DNA of 29,207 bases from Mxb001 sp049431945. GTDB lineage: Bacteria; Actinomycetota; Actinomycetes; S36-B12. This document shows, in pieces, positions 1 to 7,365 of this stretch. Made by a program: the position numbers and the translations under genes. The stretch covers positions 1 to 29,207 of the forward strand of contig JBMTDJ010000020.1 of assembly GCA_049431945.1 (NCBI GenBank). The letters run 5' to 3'. A model generated the notes under the pieces. That model had not been told where the DNA came from. It was given only the letters and a program-made list of their open reading frames with translations, and made no database searches. Every line of letters begins with the position of its first letter. The stretch's first letter is position 1.

Positions 1-4
1 CCCC

Positions 5-33
5 TTGCAAGCCGGGTTACCGGCGAGTAGCGT
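5..33 (+). promoter_or_regulatory. Candidate promoter of the thiolase operon
   Basis: TTGCAA (5-10) resembles a -35 box. After a 17-bp spacer comes TAGCGT (28-33), which fits the actinobacterial -10 form TAnnnT. Transcription would start near 40, giving a leader of about 40 nt that holds the AGGAGG ribosome site at 71-76. Found by eye; the -35 match is partial. Confidence 0.5.
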
Positions 34-38
34 TTGTT

Positions 39-56
39 GACAGTTGCTCAACTGAC
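39..56. promoter_or_regulatory. Candidate TetR-type operator
   Basis: CAGTTG-CT-CAACTG (41-54) is an inverted repeat with perfect 6-bp arms. It extends to 39-56 with one mismatched pair. It lies directly downstream of the predicted transcription start (about 40), where a bound repressor would block elongation. A TetR-family regulator is the third gene of the operon, so autoregulation by that protein is the natural guess, but no binding evidence exists here. Confidence 0.4.
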
Positions 57-80
57 GTCCCGGCGCCCCGAGGAGGCATC

Positions 81-1292
81 ATGACCGAGGCATTCATCTA
101 CGAGGCGATCCGCACCCCGCGCGGGCGCGGCAAGGCCAATGGCTCGCTGCACGGGGTCAAGCCCGTGTCCCTCGTGACCGGCCTGATCGACGAGATGCGC
201 ACCCGCCATCCCGACCTCGACACCAACCAGGTCGACGACCTCATCCTCGGCTGCCTCACGCCGCTGGGCGACCAGGGTGCCAACATCGCCAAGACTGCCG
301 CCATCGCGGCCGGCCTGCCCGACACCGTGGCAGGCATGCAGATCAACCGCTACTGCTCCTCCGGTCTCGAGGCGATCAACATCGCTGCGGCCAAGGTCCG
401 CTCGGGCTGGGACCAGATGCTCTTCGCAGGCGGCGTCGAGTCGATGAGTCGCGTGCCCATGGGCAGCGACGGTGGTCCCTGGGCCATGGATCCGGAGACG
501 GCGTACACGACCTACTTCGTCCCGCAGGGCATCAGCGCCGACCTCATCGCCACGACCGAGGGATTCTCGCGCGATGACGTCGACGCGTACGCCGCGCGCT
601 CGCAGGAGAAGGCCGCCGCGGCGTGGAGCTCGGGCCGATTCACCAAGTCGATCGTGCCCGTGAAGGACATCAACGGCGTGACCATCCTCGATCACGACGA
701 GTTCATGCGGCCTGAGACCACCGTCGAGTCGCTCTCCAAGCTCAATCCGTCGTTCGCTGCGATGGGTGACATGGGCGGCTTCGACGCGGTGGCTCTGCAG
801 AAGTTCCACTGGATCGAGCGCATCAATCACGTGCACACCCCGGGCAATTCCTCGGGCATCGTGGACGGCGCTGCGTTGACCCTCGTCGGTAGTGAGGCGG
901 CGGGCAAGGCCGCCGGTCTCACCCCGCGTGCACGCGTCGTCGCCACGGCCGTCACCGGTGCCGATCCGACCATCATGCTCACGGGCCCGACGCCGGCCAC
1001 GCTCAAGGTGCTCGCCGCCGCGGGCCTGAAGCCGGAGGACATCGACGTCTGGGAACTCAACGAGGCCTTCGCGTCCGTCGTGCTGAAGTGGATGAAGGAC
1101 TTCAACCTCGACATCGAGCAGGTCAACGTCAACGGCGGCGCGATCGCCATGGGCCACCCCATCGGCGCCACGGGCGCGATGATCACGGGCACCGTCATGG
1201 ACGAACTCGAGCGCACCGGTGGCCGCTACGGCCTCATCACGCTGTGCATCGGCGGCGGTATGGGCATCGCGACCATCATCGAGCGGGTCTGA
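81..1292 (+). CDS. fadA: Acetyl-CoA acyltransferase (thiolase)
   Basis: A 403-residue thiolase that cleaves 3-ketoacyl-CoA with CoA to acetyl-CoA and a shortened acyl-CoA, the last step of beta-oxidation. The acyl-accepting cysteine is C92 in RYCSSGLEA, the NEAFA motif lies near residue 330, the GHP histidine is H359, and the second active-site cysteine is C389 in LCIGGGMG, so all catalytic elements are present and the length is typical. The ATG at 81 follows AGGAGG (71-76) at a good spacing. The next gene, a fused hydratase/dehydrogenase, starts 8 nt after the stop, so the two should be co-translated and form a FadA-FadB-type pair. A purely biosynthetic acetoacetyl-CoA thiolase is less likely given that partner. 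The exact chain-length preference cannot be read from sequence. Confidence 0.93.
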   Translation: MTEAFIYEAIRTPRGRGKANGSLHGVKPVSLVTGLIDEMRTRHPDLDTNQVDDLILGCLTPLGDQGANIAKTAAIAAGLPDTVAGMQINRYCSSGLEAINIAAAKVRSGWDQMLFAGGVESMSRVPMGSDGGPWAMDPETAYTTYFVPQGISADLIATTEGFSRDDVDAYAARSQEKAAAAWSSGRFTKSIVPVKDINGVTILDHDEFMRPETTVESLSKLNPSFAAMGDMGGFDAVALQKFHWIERINHVHTPGNSSGIVDGAALTLVGSEAAGKAAGLTPRARVVATAVTGADPTIMLTGPTPATLKVLAAAGLKPEDIDVWELNEAFASVVLKWMKDFNLDIEQVNVNGGAIAMGHPIGATGAMITGTVMDELERTGGRYGLITLCIGGGMGIATIIERV

Positions 1293-1300
1293 GGAGAGGC

Positions 1301-3463
1301 ATGAGCGACAACATGTTCCGCTGGGACAAGGACGCAGACAACGTCGTCACCTTGACGATGGATGATCCGGGTGGCAGCGCCAACACCCTCAACGACACCT
1401 TCATCACCTCGCTCGAGGCGACGCTGGACCGACTCGAGGCCGAGAAGGACGACATCGCCGGTGTCATCGTCACCAGCGCGAAGAAGACCTTCTTCGCCGG
1501 TGCTGACCTCAACCAGATCATCCAGGCGACCCCGGCTGATGCCGAGCGCCTCGAGGCGGAGATCGCGCGCGTCAAGGCGGCCTTCCGTCGCCTGGAGACG
1601 ATGGGCGTGCCCGTCGCGGCCGCCATCAACGGCGCTGCGCTCGGCGGTGGCCTGGAGATCGCGCTGTCCTGCCATCATCGCGTCGCCCTCGATGCCAAGG
1701 GCAGCGAGATCGGCCTGCCCGAGGTGACCCTCGGCCTGCTTCCGGGAGCCGGAGGCGTCGTGCGCACCACGCGTATGTTCGGCCTGCAGAAGGCGCTCAT
1801 GGAGGTGCTCCTCCAGGGCCAGCGTCGCAAGCCCGCAGCGGCCAAGGAGGTCGGCCTGGTCGACGAGATCGCGACCTCTCCCGAGGAGATGCTCGCGATG
1901 GCCAAGGCCTGGGTGCTCGCGAATCCTGAAGCCGTGCAGCCGTGGGATGCGCCGGGCTACAAGATGCCCGGTGGTACGCCGAGCAATCCCAAGCTCGCGA
2001 TGATGCTCCCGGCCTTCCCCGCCAATCTGCGCAAGCAGGTCAAGGGCGCGCCGATGCCGGCGCCGCTCGCGATCATGGCGGCGTCGGTCGAAGGCGCACA
2101 GGTCGACTTCGCCACGGCGGAGAAGATCGAGGCCCGCTACTTCGCCAGCCTCGCGACCGGGCAGGTCGCCAAGAACATGACGCAGGCGTTCTTCTTTGAC
2201 CTGCAGCACATCACCAAGGGCGGCGCCCGTCCCGAGGGCTACCCGCAGACCAGGCCTACGAAGGCTCTGGTCATGGGCGCCGGGATGATGGGCGCGGGCA
2301 TTGCCTACGTCTGTGCGCGCAACGGCATCGAGGTTGTCCTCGTCGACACGTCGCTGGAGGCCGCCGAGAAGGGCAAGGCCTACTCGCAGGGCATCCTCGA
2401 CAAGGCGGTCTCGCGCGGCAAGATGAGCGAGGCCCAGCGCGATGAGGTGCTCGCCCGCATCACGCCGACGGACTCGATGGACCTGGCCAAGGGCGCTGAC
2501 TTCGTCATCGAGGCGGTATTCGAGAACCAGGAACTCAAGACCGAGGTCTTCGGCCGCATCGAGCAGGTCGTGGCTGATGACGCGCTGCTGGGCTCCAACA
2601 CGTCCACGTTGCCCATCACCGGGCTCGCGAAGGCAGTTTCCCGCCCGGACGACTTCATCGGCCTGCACTTCTTCTCGCCGGTCGACAAGATGCCGCTGCT
2701 CGAGATCGTCGTCGGTGAGCAGACATCCGATGCAGCAATCGCTCGAGCGCTGGATTTTGCCGCGGTTATCAAGAAGACCCCGATCGTCGTCAACGACAGC
2801 CGTGGATTCTTCACCAGCCGCGTCATCGGCACCTTCATGGGCGAGGCCGTGGCCATGCTCGCTGAGGGCGTGCCCGCCCCGTCGATCGAGCAGGCGGCTC
2901 TGCAGTCCGGGTATCCCACCGGTCCGCTCGCACTCTTCGACGAGGTGAGCCTCACGCTCGGCCGGCGCATCCGGGAGGAGGGCCGCGTCGCTGCCGAGGC
3001 ATCGGGCACGCCGTTCCCCGAGCACCCGTCGTACCCCGCGATCGATCGCATGGTCGTGGAGTTCGAGCGAGGCGGTCGCGCGGCCGGTGCGGGCTTCTAC
3101 GAGTACGCGGATGGCAAGCGCCTTGGCCTATGGGATGGCCTGGTCGAGCACTTTGGTGGCACCAACCTCGATATGCCCTTCGACGATATGAAGGAGCGCA
3201 TGCTCTTCGCCGAGGCGATCGAGTCGGTGAAGTGCTACGACGAGGGCGTGCTGCGCTCGGTGCCCGAAGCCAACATCGGCTCGATCTTCGGTATCGGCTT
3301 CCCGCCGTGGACCGGGGGTGTCCTGCAGTACATCAACGGGTACCCCGGCGGTCCCGCTGGTTTCGTCGCTCGTGCGCGCGAACTCGCCGACCGCTACGGC
3401 GATCGATTCACGCCGCCGGCGTCGCTGGTCGCCCTGGCCGAGTCGGGTGGGCGCTACTCCTGA
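1301..3463 (+). CDS. fadB: Fused enoyl-CoA hydratase / 3-hydroxyacyl-CoA dehydrogenase
   Basis: A 720-residue multifunctional beta-oxidation enzyme that hydrates trans-2-enoyl-CoA and oxidises the 3-hydroxyacyl-CoA with NAD+. Residues 1-190 form the crotonase domain: an oxyanion-hole segment FFAGADL at about 64-70, and two glutamates, E119 in GGGLE and E141 in GLPEV, matching the E. coli FadB catalytic pair. The NAD-binding domain begins near residue 320 with GAGMMGAG. The dehydrogenase signature GLHFFSPVDKMPLLEIV and a NDSRGFFTSR segment follow, then the C-terminal helical domain. The ATG at 1301 is chosen because GGAGAGG sits just upstream (1293-1299) and the hydratase domain begins at once; an in-frame upstream extension lies inside the thiolase gene and is rejected. 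It works with the upstream thiolase. FadJ-like naming is equally possible. Confidence 0.93.
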   Translation: MSDNMFRWDKDADNVVTLTMDDPGGSANTLNDTFITSLEATLDRLEAEKDDIAGVIVTSAKKTFFAGADLNQIIQATPADAERLEAEIARVKAAFRRLETMGVPVAAAINGAALGGGLEIALSCHHRVALDAKGSEIGLPEVTLGLLPGAGGVVRTTRMFGLQKALMEVLLQGQRRKPAAAKEVGLVDEIATSPEEMLAMAKAWVLANPEAVQPWDAPGYKMPGGTPSNPKLAMMLPAFPANLRKQVKGAPMPAPLAIMAASVEGAQVDFATAEKIEARYFASLATGQVAKNMTQAFFFDLQHITKGGARPEGYPQTRPTKALVMGAGMMGAGIAYVCARNGIEVVLVDTSLEAAEKGKAYSQGILDKAVSRGKMSEAQRDEVLARITPTDSMDLAKGADFVIEAVFENQELKTEVFGRIEQVVADDALLGSNTSTLPITGLAKAVSRPDDFIGLHFFSPVDKMPLLEIVVGEQTSDAAIARALDFAAVIKKTPIVVNDSRGFFTSRVIGTFMGEAVAMLAEGVPAPSIEQAALQSGYPTGPLALFDEVSLTLGRRIREEGRVAAEASGTPFPEHPSYPAIDRMVVEFERGGRAAGAGFYEYADGKRLGLWDGLVEHFGGTNLDMPFDDMKERMLFAEAIESVKCYDEGVLRSVPEANIGSIFGIGFPPWTGGVLQYINGYPGGPAGFVARARELADRYGDRFTPPASLVALAESGGRYS

Positions 3464-3467
3464 GCTG

Positions 3468-4076
3468 GTGCCGGCGCCCGAGCCCGCGGGCTCGGTCGCT
3501 GCACCCGCTCGCCTTCCCGCGGACGAGCGGCGCCGTCAACTCGTCGAGATCGGCTGGAGACTGCTGCAGTCCCGGCCCATCCATGAGATGGCCCTGGACG
3601 AGGTCGCGGCGGAGGCGGGGATCTCCCGCACCCTGCTCTTCCACTACTTCCCGACCAAGGGTGACTTCTACGCCGCCGTCGTCCAGTCGGCGGGGGAGCA
3701 CCTGCTGCGACCCGTCGTCACCTCGGACTCCGCCTCCCCCGACCAGCGCGTACGCACCCTGGTCGACGGCTTCGTGCGCCTAGTGGAGCGCAATCGCGCG
3801 TCGTACACCGCACTGGTGCGCGCGGCCGGTGGCGGCGACCAGCGCGTCGTCGACCTGATCGGCGAAATCCGTGACTCGCTAGTCCCCAAGTGGTTGGCTG
3901 CCGCCGAATGGGCCGACGTCGACCCCCTCGCCCGCTTGGTGGTCCGAGGCTGGCTCGTCGGGATGGAGGAGACAGTGCTCGCGTGGGATCCGTGCACGGT
4001 GACGCGTGACGCGCTCGTCGATCACCTCACCCGCTCGCTCTTCGCCGAGCTCGAACTCACCCGGGGGTCCGCGTGA
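3468..4076 (+). CDS. TetR-family transcriptional regulator
   Basis: About 202 residues from a GTG at 3468. The N-terminal third is a TetR DNA-binding domain: an ALDEVAAEAGISRTLLFHYF segment gives the helix-turn-helix, followed by the PTKGDFYAAVV helix typical of the family. The rest is the variable ligand-binding and dimerisation region. The start is uncertain: GTG 3468 gives a normal length and begins 4 nt after the previous stop; GTG 3447 would overlap fadB by 17 nt; neither has a good ribosome site. Placement behind thiolase and fadB suggests a repressor of the same operon that responds to acyl-CoA or a fatty-acid-like ligand, possibly through the palindrome at 39-56. The ligand is inference. 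Confidence 0.85.
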   Translation: MPAPEPAGSVAAPARLPADERRRQLVEIGWRLLQSRPIHEMALDEVAAEAGISRTLLFHYFPTKGDFYAAVVQSAGEHLLRPVVTSDSASPDQRVRTLVDGFVRLVERNRASYTALVRAAGGGDQRVVDLIGEIRDSLVPKWLAAAEWADVDPLARLVVRGWLVGMEETVLAWDPCTVTRDALVDHLTRSLFAELELTRGSA

Positions 4077-4621
4077 CGCAGTCGGATCCGATCGTCGTCA
4101 TCGTGCGTCATGCCGAGAAGCCCGAGCCGAATGGTCCCCACGGAGTCGATCACCACGGTCGTCCCTCCGAGCACGGTCTCACCCCCCGAGGCTGGTCGAG
4201 ATCGGGGGCGCTCGCCGTACGCATGGCCCATGCGGGCGATTCGGGAGACCCCATCGTGCGACCGAACCGGGTGTACGCCACCGCGACAGATCCCCACCAC
4301 GCCAGTGATCGTCCGAGGTTGACGGCCCACGGCATCGCCAAGCGCCTCGACCTCGACATGCGCGACCACTTCGGCCGCGGGGACGAGGAGAAACTCGCTG
4401 CTGAGGTCGCGTCAGCGGGCGAGGCGACGCTGGTCGTCTGGGATCACGGCCACATCCCCACGTTGGCCAGGGCCTTTGCGCTTGCCGATGGTGTCGATGT
4501 GCCTGAGGCGTGGCCCGATGACCGCTTCGATCTGTTCTGGGTGCTCATCCCGAGCGACGCGGGTTACTCCCTCCGTGTGCTTCCTCAGGAGCTACTCGCC
4601 GGCGACGCGCCCACGGCGTAG
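4073..4621 (+). CDS. Histidine phosphatase superfamily protein
   Basis: A 182-residue protein of the phosphoglycerate-mutase-like histidine phosphatase fold. The N-terminal VRHAEKP carries the phospho-accepting R12-H13 pair and the acidic E15. GWSRSGAL (40-47) is the usual conserved segment, and WDHGHIP near 123-129 supplies the second catalytic histidine (H125). It starts with GTG at 4073 and overlaps the TetR stop in a GTGA, so translation is probably coupled. Substrate unknown; family members act on sugar phosphates, nucleotides or phosphoproteins. Its presence at the end of a fatty-acid operon does not settle the role. Confidence 0.8.
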   Translation: MTQSDPIVVIVRHAEKPEPNGPHGVDHHGRPSEHGLTPRGWSRSGALAVRMAHAGDSGDPIVRPNRVYATATDPHHASDRPRLTAHGIAKRLDLDMRDHFGRGDEEKLAAEVASAGEATLVVWDHGHIPTLARAFALADGVDVPEAWPDDRFDLFWVLIPSDAGYSLRVLPQELLAGDAPTA

Positions 4622-4645
4622 CGTCGATTACGACCTCGGCGGGAT

Positions 4646-4651
4646 TACTGT
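4646..4651 (+). promoter_or_regulatory. -10 box of a probable leaderless promoter
   Basis: TACTGT followed by exactly 6 nt and the ATG at 4658, so the predicted first transcribed base is the A of the start codon. No convincing -35 box is seen. The same geometry recurs at several other genes in this window. Confidence 0.5.
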
Positions 4652-4657
4652 CAGGAC

Positions 4658-5074
4658 ATGACGGAGGCGGAACTCCGGGAAATCGGCGGCGTCGGTGCCT
4701 CGGCGCGACTTATCCGCGTCGTCCTCGGTGCGGGAGCGGCATTCTTCTTTCTCGCGGCGATCCTGCTCCTCCTCGTGCCCGATGCCTTCGCCGAGTGGAT
4801 CGGCTTGGACCCCTCCGATGCCCTTGGTTGGGCCCTGCGCATGCTGGGGGCGGCCCTGCTCGGACTGGCCGGGCAGATGTGGCTTGTTCGCCGGGCGGGT
4901 GACCACCCCGTGCTGGGTGCAGGGGCGGTGATGATCGTGGCCGGTGGCGCCATGACCGTCCTCACCATCACCTTGCCCGGGACCTGGACTCCATTGCGTT
5001 GGGCGCTCCTGGGTGCCGGGGCGGTGTTCATCCTGGCCTACGTCGGGCTGCTGGCAGCCAGTCGGCGCATCTGA
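4658..5074 (+). CDS. Unknown four-helix membrane protein
   Basis: A 138-residue protein I do not recognise. After a short polar N-terminus (about 1-17) there are four hydrophobic segments, roughly residues 18-40, 55-77, 85-106 and 114-135, rich in Gly, Ala and Leu with few charged residues, so it is an integral membrane protein. The first loop (about 41-54) has acidic residues. No catalytic motif is visible. It stands 36 nt after the histidine phosphatase and seems to have its own leaderless promoter (TACTGT at 4646-4651). Actinobacteria carry many small four-helix proteins of this sort with no known role. Confidence 0.7.
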   Translation: MTEAELREIGGVGASARLIRVVLGAGAAFFFLAAILLLLVPDAFAEWIGLDPSDALGWALRMLGAALLGLAGQMWLVRRAGDHPVLGAGAVMIVAGGAMTVLTITLPGTWTPLRWALLGAGAVFILAYVGLLAASRRI

Positions 5075-5108
5075 TCTCGAACGGCTGGCCACGGCTAAGC
5101 CAAATGAC

Positions 5109-5114
5109 TAATCT
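5109..5114 (+). promoter_or_regulatory. -10 box of a probable leaderless promoter
   Basis: TAATCT followed by 6 nt and the ATG at 5121. A weak -35-like TGGCCA lies at 5086-5091 with a 17-nt spacer. No Shine-Dalgarno sequence precedes the ATG. Confidence 0.5.
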
Positions 5115-5120
5115 CTCGGA

Positions 5121-6263
5121 ATGCGCCTGGCCGTCCGACTCGTCGCGATGGTCGCGGGCATTGCCCTCACGGTCGGTCTTGCCCCGGCGACAGCAGTGGT
5201 GCTCGTGCCGCAGGACCCCTTGGAGCCCGGAGGGCCGAAGCGGACATGTGCCTGGCCCATCAACTATCCGGCCGATGCGAACTACTCGTGGCCGGACACG
5301 GATGCCGCCTACTTCGTGCAGTCAGCGCTGCTGAGCGAGGGTGACGAAATCATCATCACCGGGCGTGATCCCAAGGCTCGCTACTGGTCCATCCAGACCT
5401 ACAACTACGGAGACCGTGAGGTCATCGACAGCGTGAATGACCGACAGGTCACACGTGTGGGTAAGGGATCAAAGCGGACCTGGACCGTCACCGTGAGCAC
5501 GGCGAAGAGCAAGCCTGGCGATTCACGACTCCAGGGAGGAGATCCCTATGTCGTCGGGACACCCTTCGCGATTGAGAGCGATGCGACCAAGCTCACCGTG
5601 GTCATCTACCGGGTCTACCGTTCGGCGTCATCCACGACGGCGGGCGGTCCGCTGCCGGGCGTCACCCTCAAGCACGCCGATGGGCGGGTTGAACGCCTGA
5701 AGACCTGCACGAATGCGCAGGTGGGGCCTCCAGCGAACCCGTTCGTCCTCGATGAGCAGCCAGGCATTCCCGACCAGTTCATCCGGGCCGACGGAGGCCG
5801 CTTCTATCCCAGTTATGACACGTCCTATCTCGTGGCCGAGCGTGACTACGATCCGGAGCGTGTCCTCGTCGTTACGGGGCGTGCTCCCCGGGTGCCGAGG
5901 GATATGCGGTACTGGTCGCTCTGCCAGAACATCAATGAGTCCCCACTCCCTGTCGTCGATTGTGCGAGCGATGCTGATATCACCCTCACCAAGGGCCGCT
6001 TCACTATCGCCGTCGTCACCCCCGAGCAGTTGTCGGTCGACGAGCGGTCGGCATACAAAGGCGTGACTTTCATCGACTGGGGTGAGGTGAACGACGCCGG
6101 TGATTACGACCCGGCCCTGCTGATCTTCCGAAACATCCTGCCCCGAAAGTCGTTCAAATACTCTGCCGCCAAGGTGCGCATCAATCAATTTGCGACCACC
6201 ACGATGGGCGAGTATGCACCCATCATCGAGCAGATTCCTCTTGCCGAACTGGGCACCCGCTAG
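5121..6263 (+). CDS. Secreted protein with duplicated domain, unknown function
   Basis: A 380-residue protein with a Sec-type signal peptide (about 1-25, cleavage after ATA). The mature part holds two related units, about residues 60-166 and 232-340. Unit 1 has IIITGRDPKARYWSIQTYN, IDSVNDRQVT, TWTVTVS and LTVVIYRVY; unit 2 has VLVVTGRAPRVPRDMRYWSL, VDCASDADIT, RFTIAVVT and ALLIFRNIL in the same order. The RYWS segment recalls the AFWSLTMYD-type strand of DUF1214 proteins, so a distant link to that beta-rich family is possible but unproven. No metal-binding or protease motif stands out. Cysteines are few: C43, C196, C268 and C281. The ATG is set by the signal peptide and the -10 box 6 nt upstream. 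Its stop interlocks with that of the convergent Nudix gene in a shared CTAG. Confidence 0.75.
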   Translation: MRLAVRLVAMVAGIALTVGLAPATAVVLVPQDPLEPGGPKRTCAWPINYPADANYSWPDTDAAYFVQSALLSEGDEIIITGRDPKARYWSIQTYNYGDREVIDSVNDRQVTRVGKGSKRTWTVTVSTAKSKPGDSRLQGGDPYVVGTPFAIESDATKLTVVIYRVYRSASSTTAGGPLPGVTLKHADGRVERLKTCTNAQVGPPANPFVLDEQPGIPDQFIRADGGRFYPSYDTSYLVAERDYDPERVLVVTGRAPRVPRDMRYWSLCQNINESPLPVVDCASDADITLTKGRFTIAVVTPEQLSVDERSAYKGVTFIDWGEVNDAGDYDPALLIFRNILPRKSFKYSAAKVRINQFATTTMGEYAPIIEQIPLAELGTR

Positions 6264-6763
6264 GCGGGACGTCGCAGGATCTCCAGCAGCGACGGGAGAG
6301 CCTCGGCAAACGGGTTGAACAGCGGCAGATCATTCAGTTCGTCCAGTGACCACCACGCAGCTTCGTCATTCTCCGGTGACAGCGTCGCGTCGTAGTGCGG
6401 TCGCTCGTCGACATAGGCACAGCACGTGTGGTAGCTCCACAGCCCGGGCTGGACGACGACCTCGTGGATGCCAGCCAGCCGCCAGCCCGACGGCACGGCA
6501 CCGATCTCCTCGTCGAACTCCCGTAGCGCGGCTTCGACCGGGTCTTCATGCGCGTCGATAGCGCCACCGGGCACGGACCACAGGCCGTTACCCCCATGAA
6601 CCCAGTGCGATCGGCGGGCGAGGAGGAGCCGGTCGGTGGCGCCGTCCCGGTGGCACAGCAGCATGCCCGCAGCGCCGTAGCGTCCCCAGACGACACGCCC
6701 GCTGTCCAGGGTGACCCAGCCATCGCCGGAACCCGGGCGCTTGTCGGTGGTCACGACACGCAT
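6260..6763 (-). CDS. Nudix hydrolase
   Basis: A 167-residue Nudix protein that should hydrolyse a nucleoside diphosphate linked to another group. The full Nudix box is present at residues 67-89: G67, E73, then REFDEEIGA (81-89), matching GX5EX7REUXEEXGU with the metal-binding glutamates intact. The ATG at 6763 is chosen because it lies 10 nt after the ppa stop; a longer frame would run back into ppa. No clear ribosome site is seen, so translation may depend on coupling to ppa. The pairing with inorganic pyrophosphatase suggests a joint house-cleaning role, but this is only proximity. Substrate cannot be read from the sequence. The gene ends in a TAG that shares CTAG (6260-6263) with the opposite gene. 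Confidence 0.87.
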   Translation of the reverse strand: MRVVTTDKRPGSGDGWVTLDSGRVVWGRYGAAGMLLCHRDGATDRLLLARRSHWVHGGNGLWSVPGGAIDAHEDPVEAALREFDEEIGAVPSGWRLAGIHEVVVQPGLWSYHTCCAYVDERPHYDATLSPENDEAAWWSLDELNDLPLFNPFAEALPSLLEILRRPA

Positions 6764-6773
6764 TGTGGCGCAG

Positions 6774-7280
6774 TCAGTTGCCTTCGGCGACCTTGTATCG
6801 ATCCCAGGACTCCTGGATCTCCTGCTCGGCATCCTCTCTGCCTACCCAGGTCGCACCTTCGACAGACTTGCCCGGCTCCAAGTCCTTGTACACCTCGAAG
6901 AAGTGCTGGATCTCGAGACGGTCGAACTCGGACACGTGATAAATGTCGCGCACGTGCTCGAGTCGTACGTCCCCGGAGGGCACGCAGAGAACCTTGTCGT
7001 CGCCACCGGCCTCGTCTGTCATGCGAAACATGCCGACGGCTCGACATCGAATGACCACGCCGGGGAATGTCGGCTCCTGCACGAGCACGAGCGCATCCAG
7101 GGGATCGCCGTCGAGTCCGAGGGTGTCGTCGATGAACCCGTAGTCGTGGGGGTAGCGCGTCGCGGTGAACAGCATGCGATCGAGTCTGATCCGGCCCGTC
7201 TTGTGGTCCATCTCATACTTGTTGCGGCTGCCTGAGGGGATCTCGATGGTGACGTCGAATTCCAGGGGCTGGGGTGTCAC
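6774..7280 (-). CDS. ppa: Inorganic pyrophosphatase, family I
   Basis: A 168-residue soluble enzyme that splits pyrophosphate into two phosphates, pulling biosynthetic reactions forward. The family signature DGDPLD (57-62) carries metal-binding aspartates, and the substrate-pocket segments YEMDHKTG (22-29) and RYPHDYGFI (42-50) are present. Length matches bacterial family I enzymes. The start is GTG at 7280, preceded by a strong GAGGAGG ribosome site 4 nt upstream on the minus strand. It is divergent from dacB, as in mycobacteria from memory, and is followed by a Nudix gene. Confidence 0.95.
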   Translation of the reverse strand: MTPQPLEFDVTIEIPSGSRNKYEMDHKTGRIRLDRMLFTATRYPHDYGFIDDTLGLDGDPLDALVLVQEPTFPGVVIRCRAVGMFRMTDEAGGDDKVLCVPSGDVRLEHVRDIYHVSEFDRLEIQHFFEVYKDLEPGKSVEGATWVGREDAEQEIQESWDRYKVAEGN

Positions 7281-7301
7281 GGGACCTCCTCGACGGGTGA
7301 C

Positions 7302-7335
7302 CTGACCTAGTGTTCCCCATGACGGGCCAGGTCAG
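7302..7335. promoter_or_regulatory. Inverted repeat over the dacB promoter, ppa-dacB divergent region
   Basis: CTGACCT (7302-7308) and AGGTCAG (7329-7335) form a perfect 7-bp inverted repeat with a 20-nt spacer. A candidate -10 box for dacB, TAGTGT (7308-7313), overlaps the left arm, placing the transcription start near 7320 and the right arm just downstream of it. The dacB leader would be about 46 nt and contains GGAGGGA (7354-7360). No -35 box is evident. Regulator unknown. Confidence 0.35.
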
Positions 7336-7365
7336 TGGCCGCATCTGCCATCTGGAGGGAGCCGC

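Noticed and set aside
37..42. TTGACA as a -35 box for the thiolase operon
   Set aside because: No TAnnnT lies 16-19 bp downstream. The upstream pair TTGCAA/TAGCGT fits better, and TTGACA overlaps the palindrome instead.
48..1157. 369-codon minus-strand frame opposite the thiolase
   Set aside because: Composition typical of an antisense shadow; no recognisable domain; it would overlap the operon promoter region.
1088..1300. N-terminal extension of fadB
   Set aside because: It lies wholly within the thiolase gene; GGAGAGG before the ATG at 1301 and the hydratase domain start define the real N-terminus.
1226..3025. 599-codon open frame on the minus strand opposite fadB
   Set aside because: It is a codon-position shadow in GC-rich DNA; the product is Arg/Asp/Leu/Gly-rich with no domain, and the plus strand carries a complete, motif-intact enzyme.
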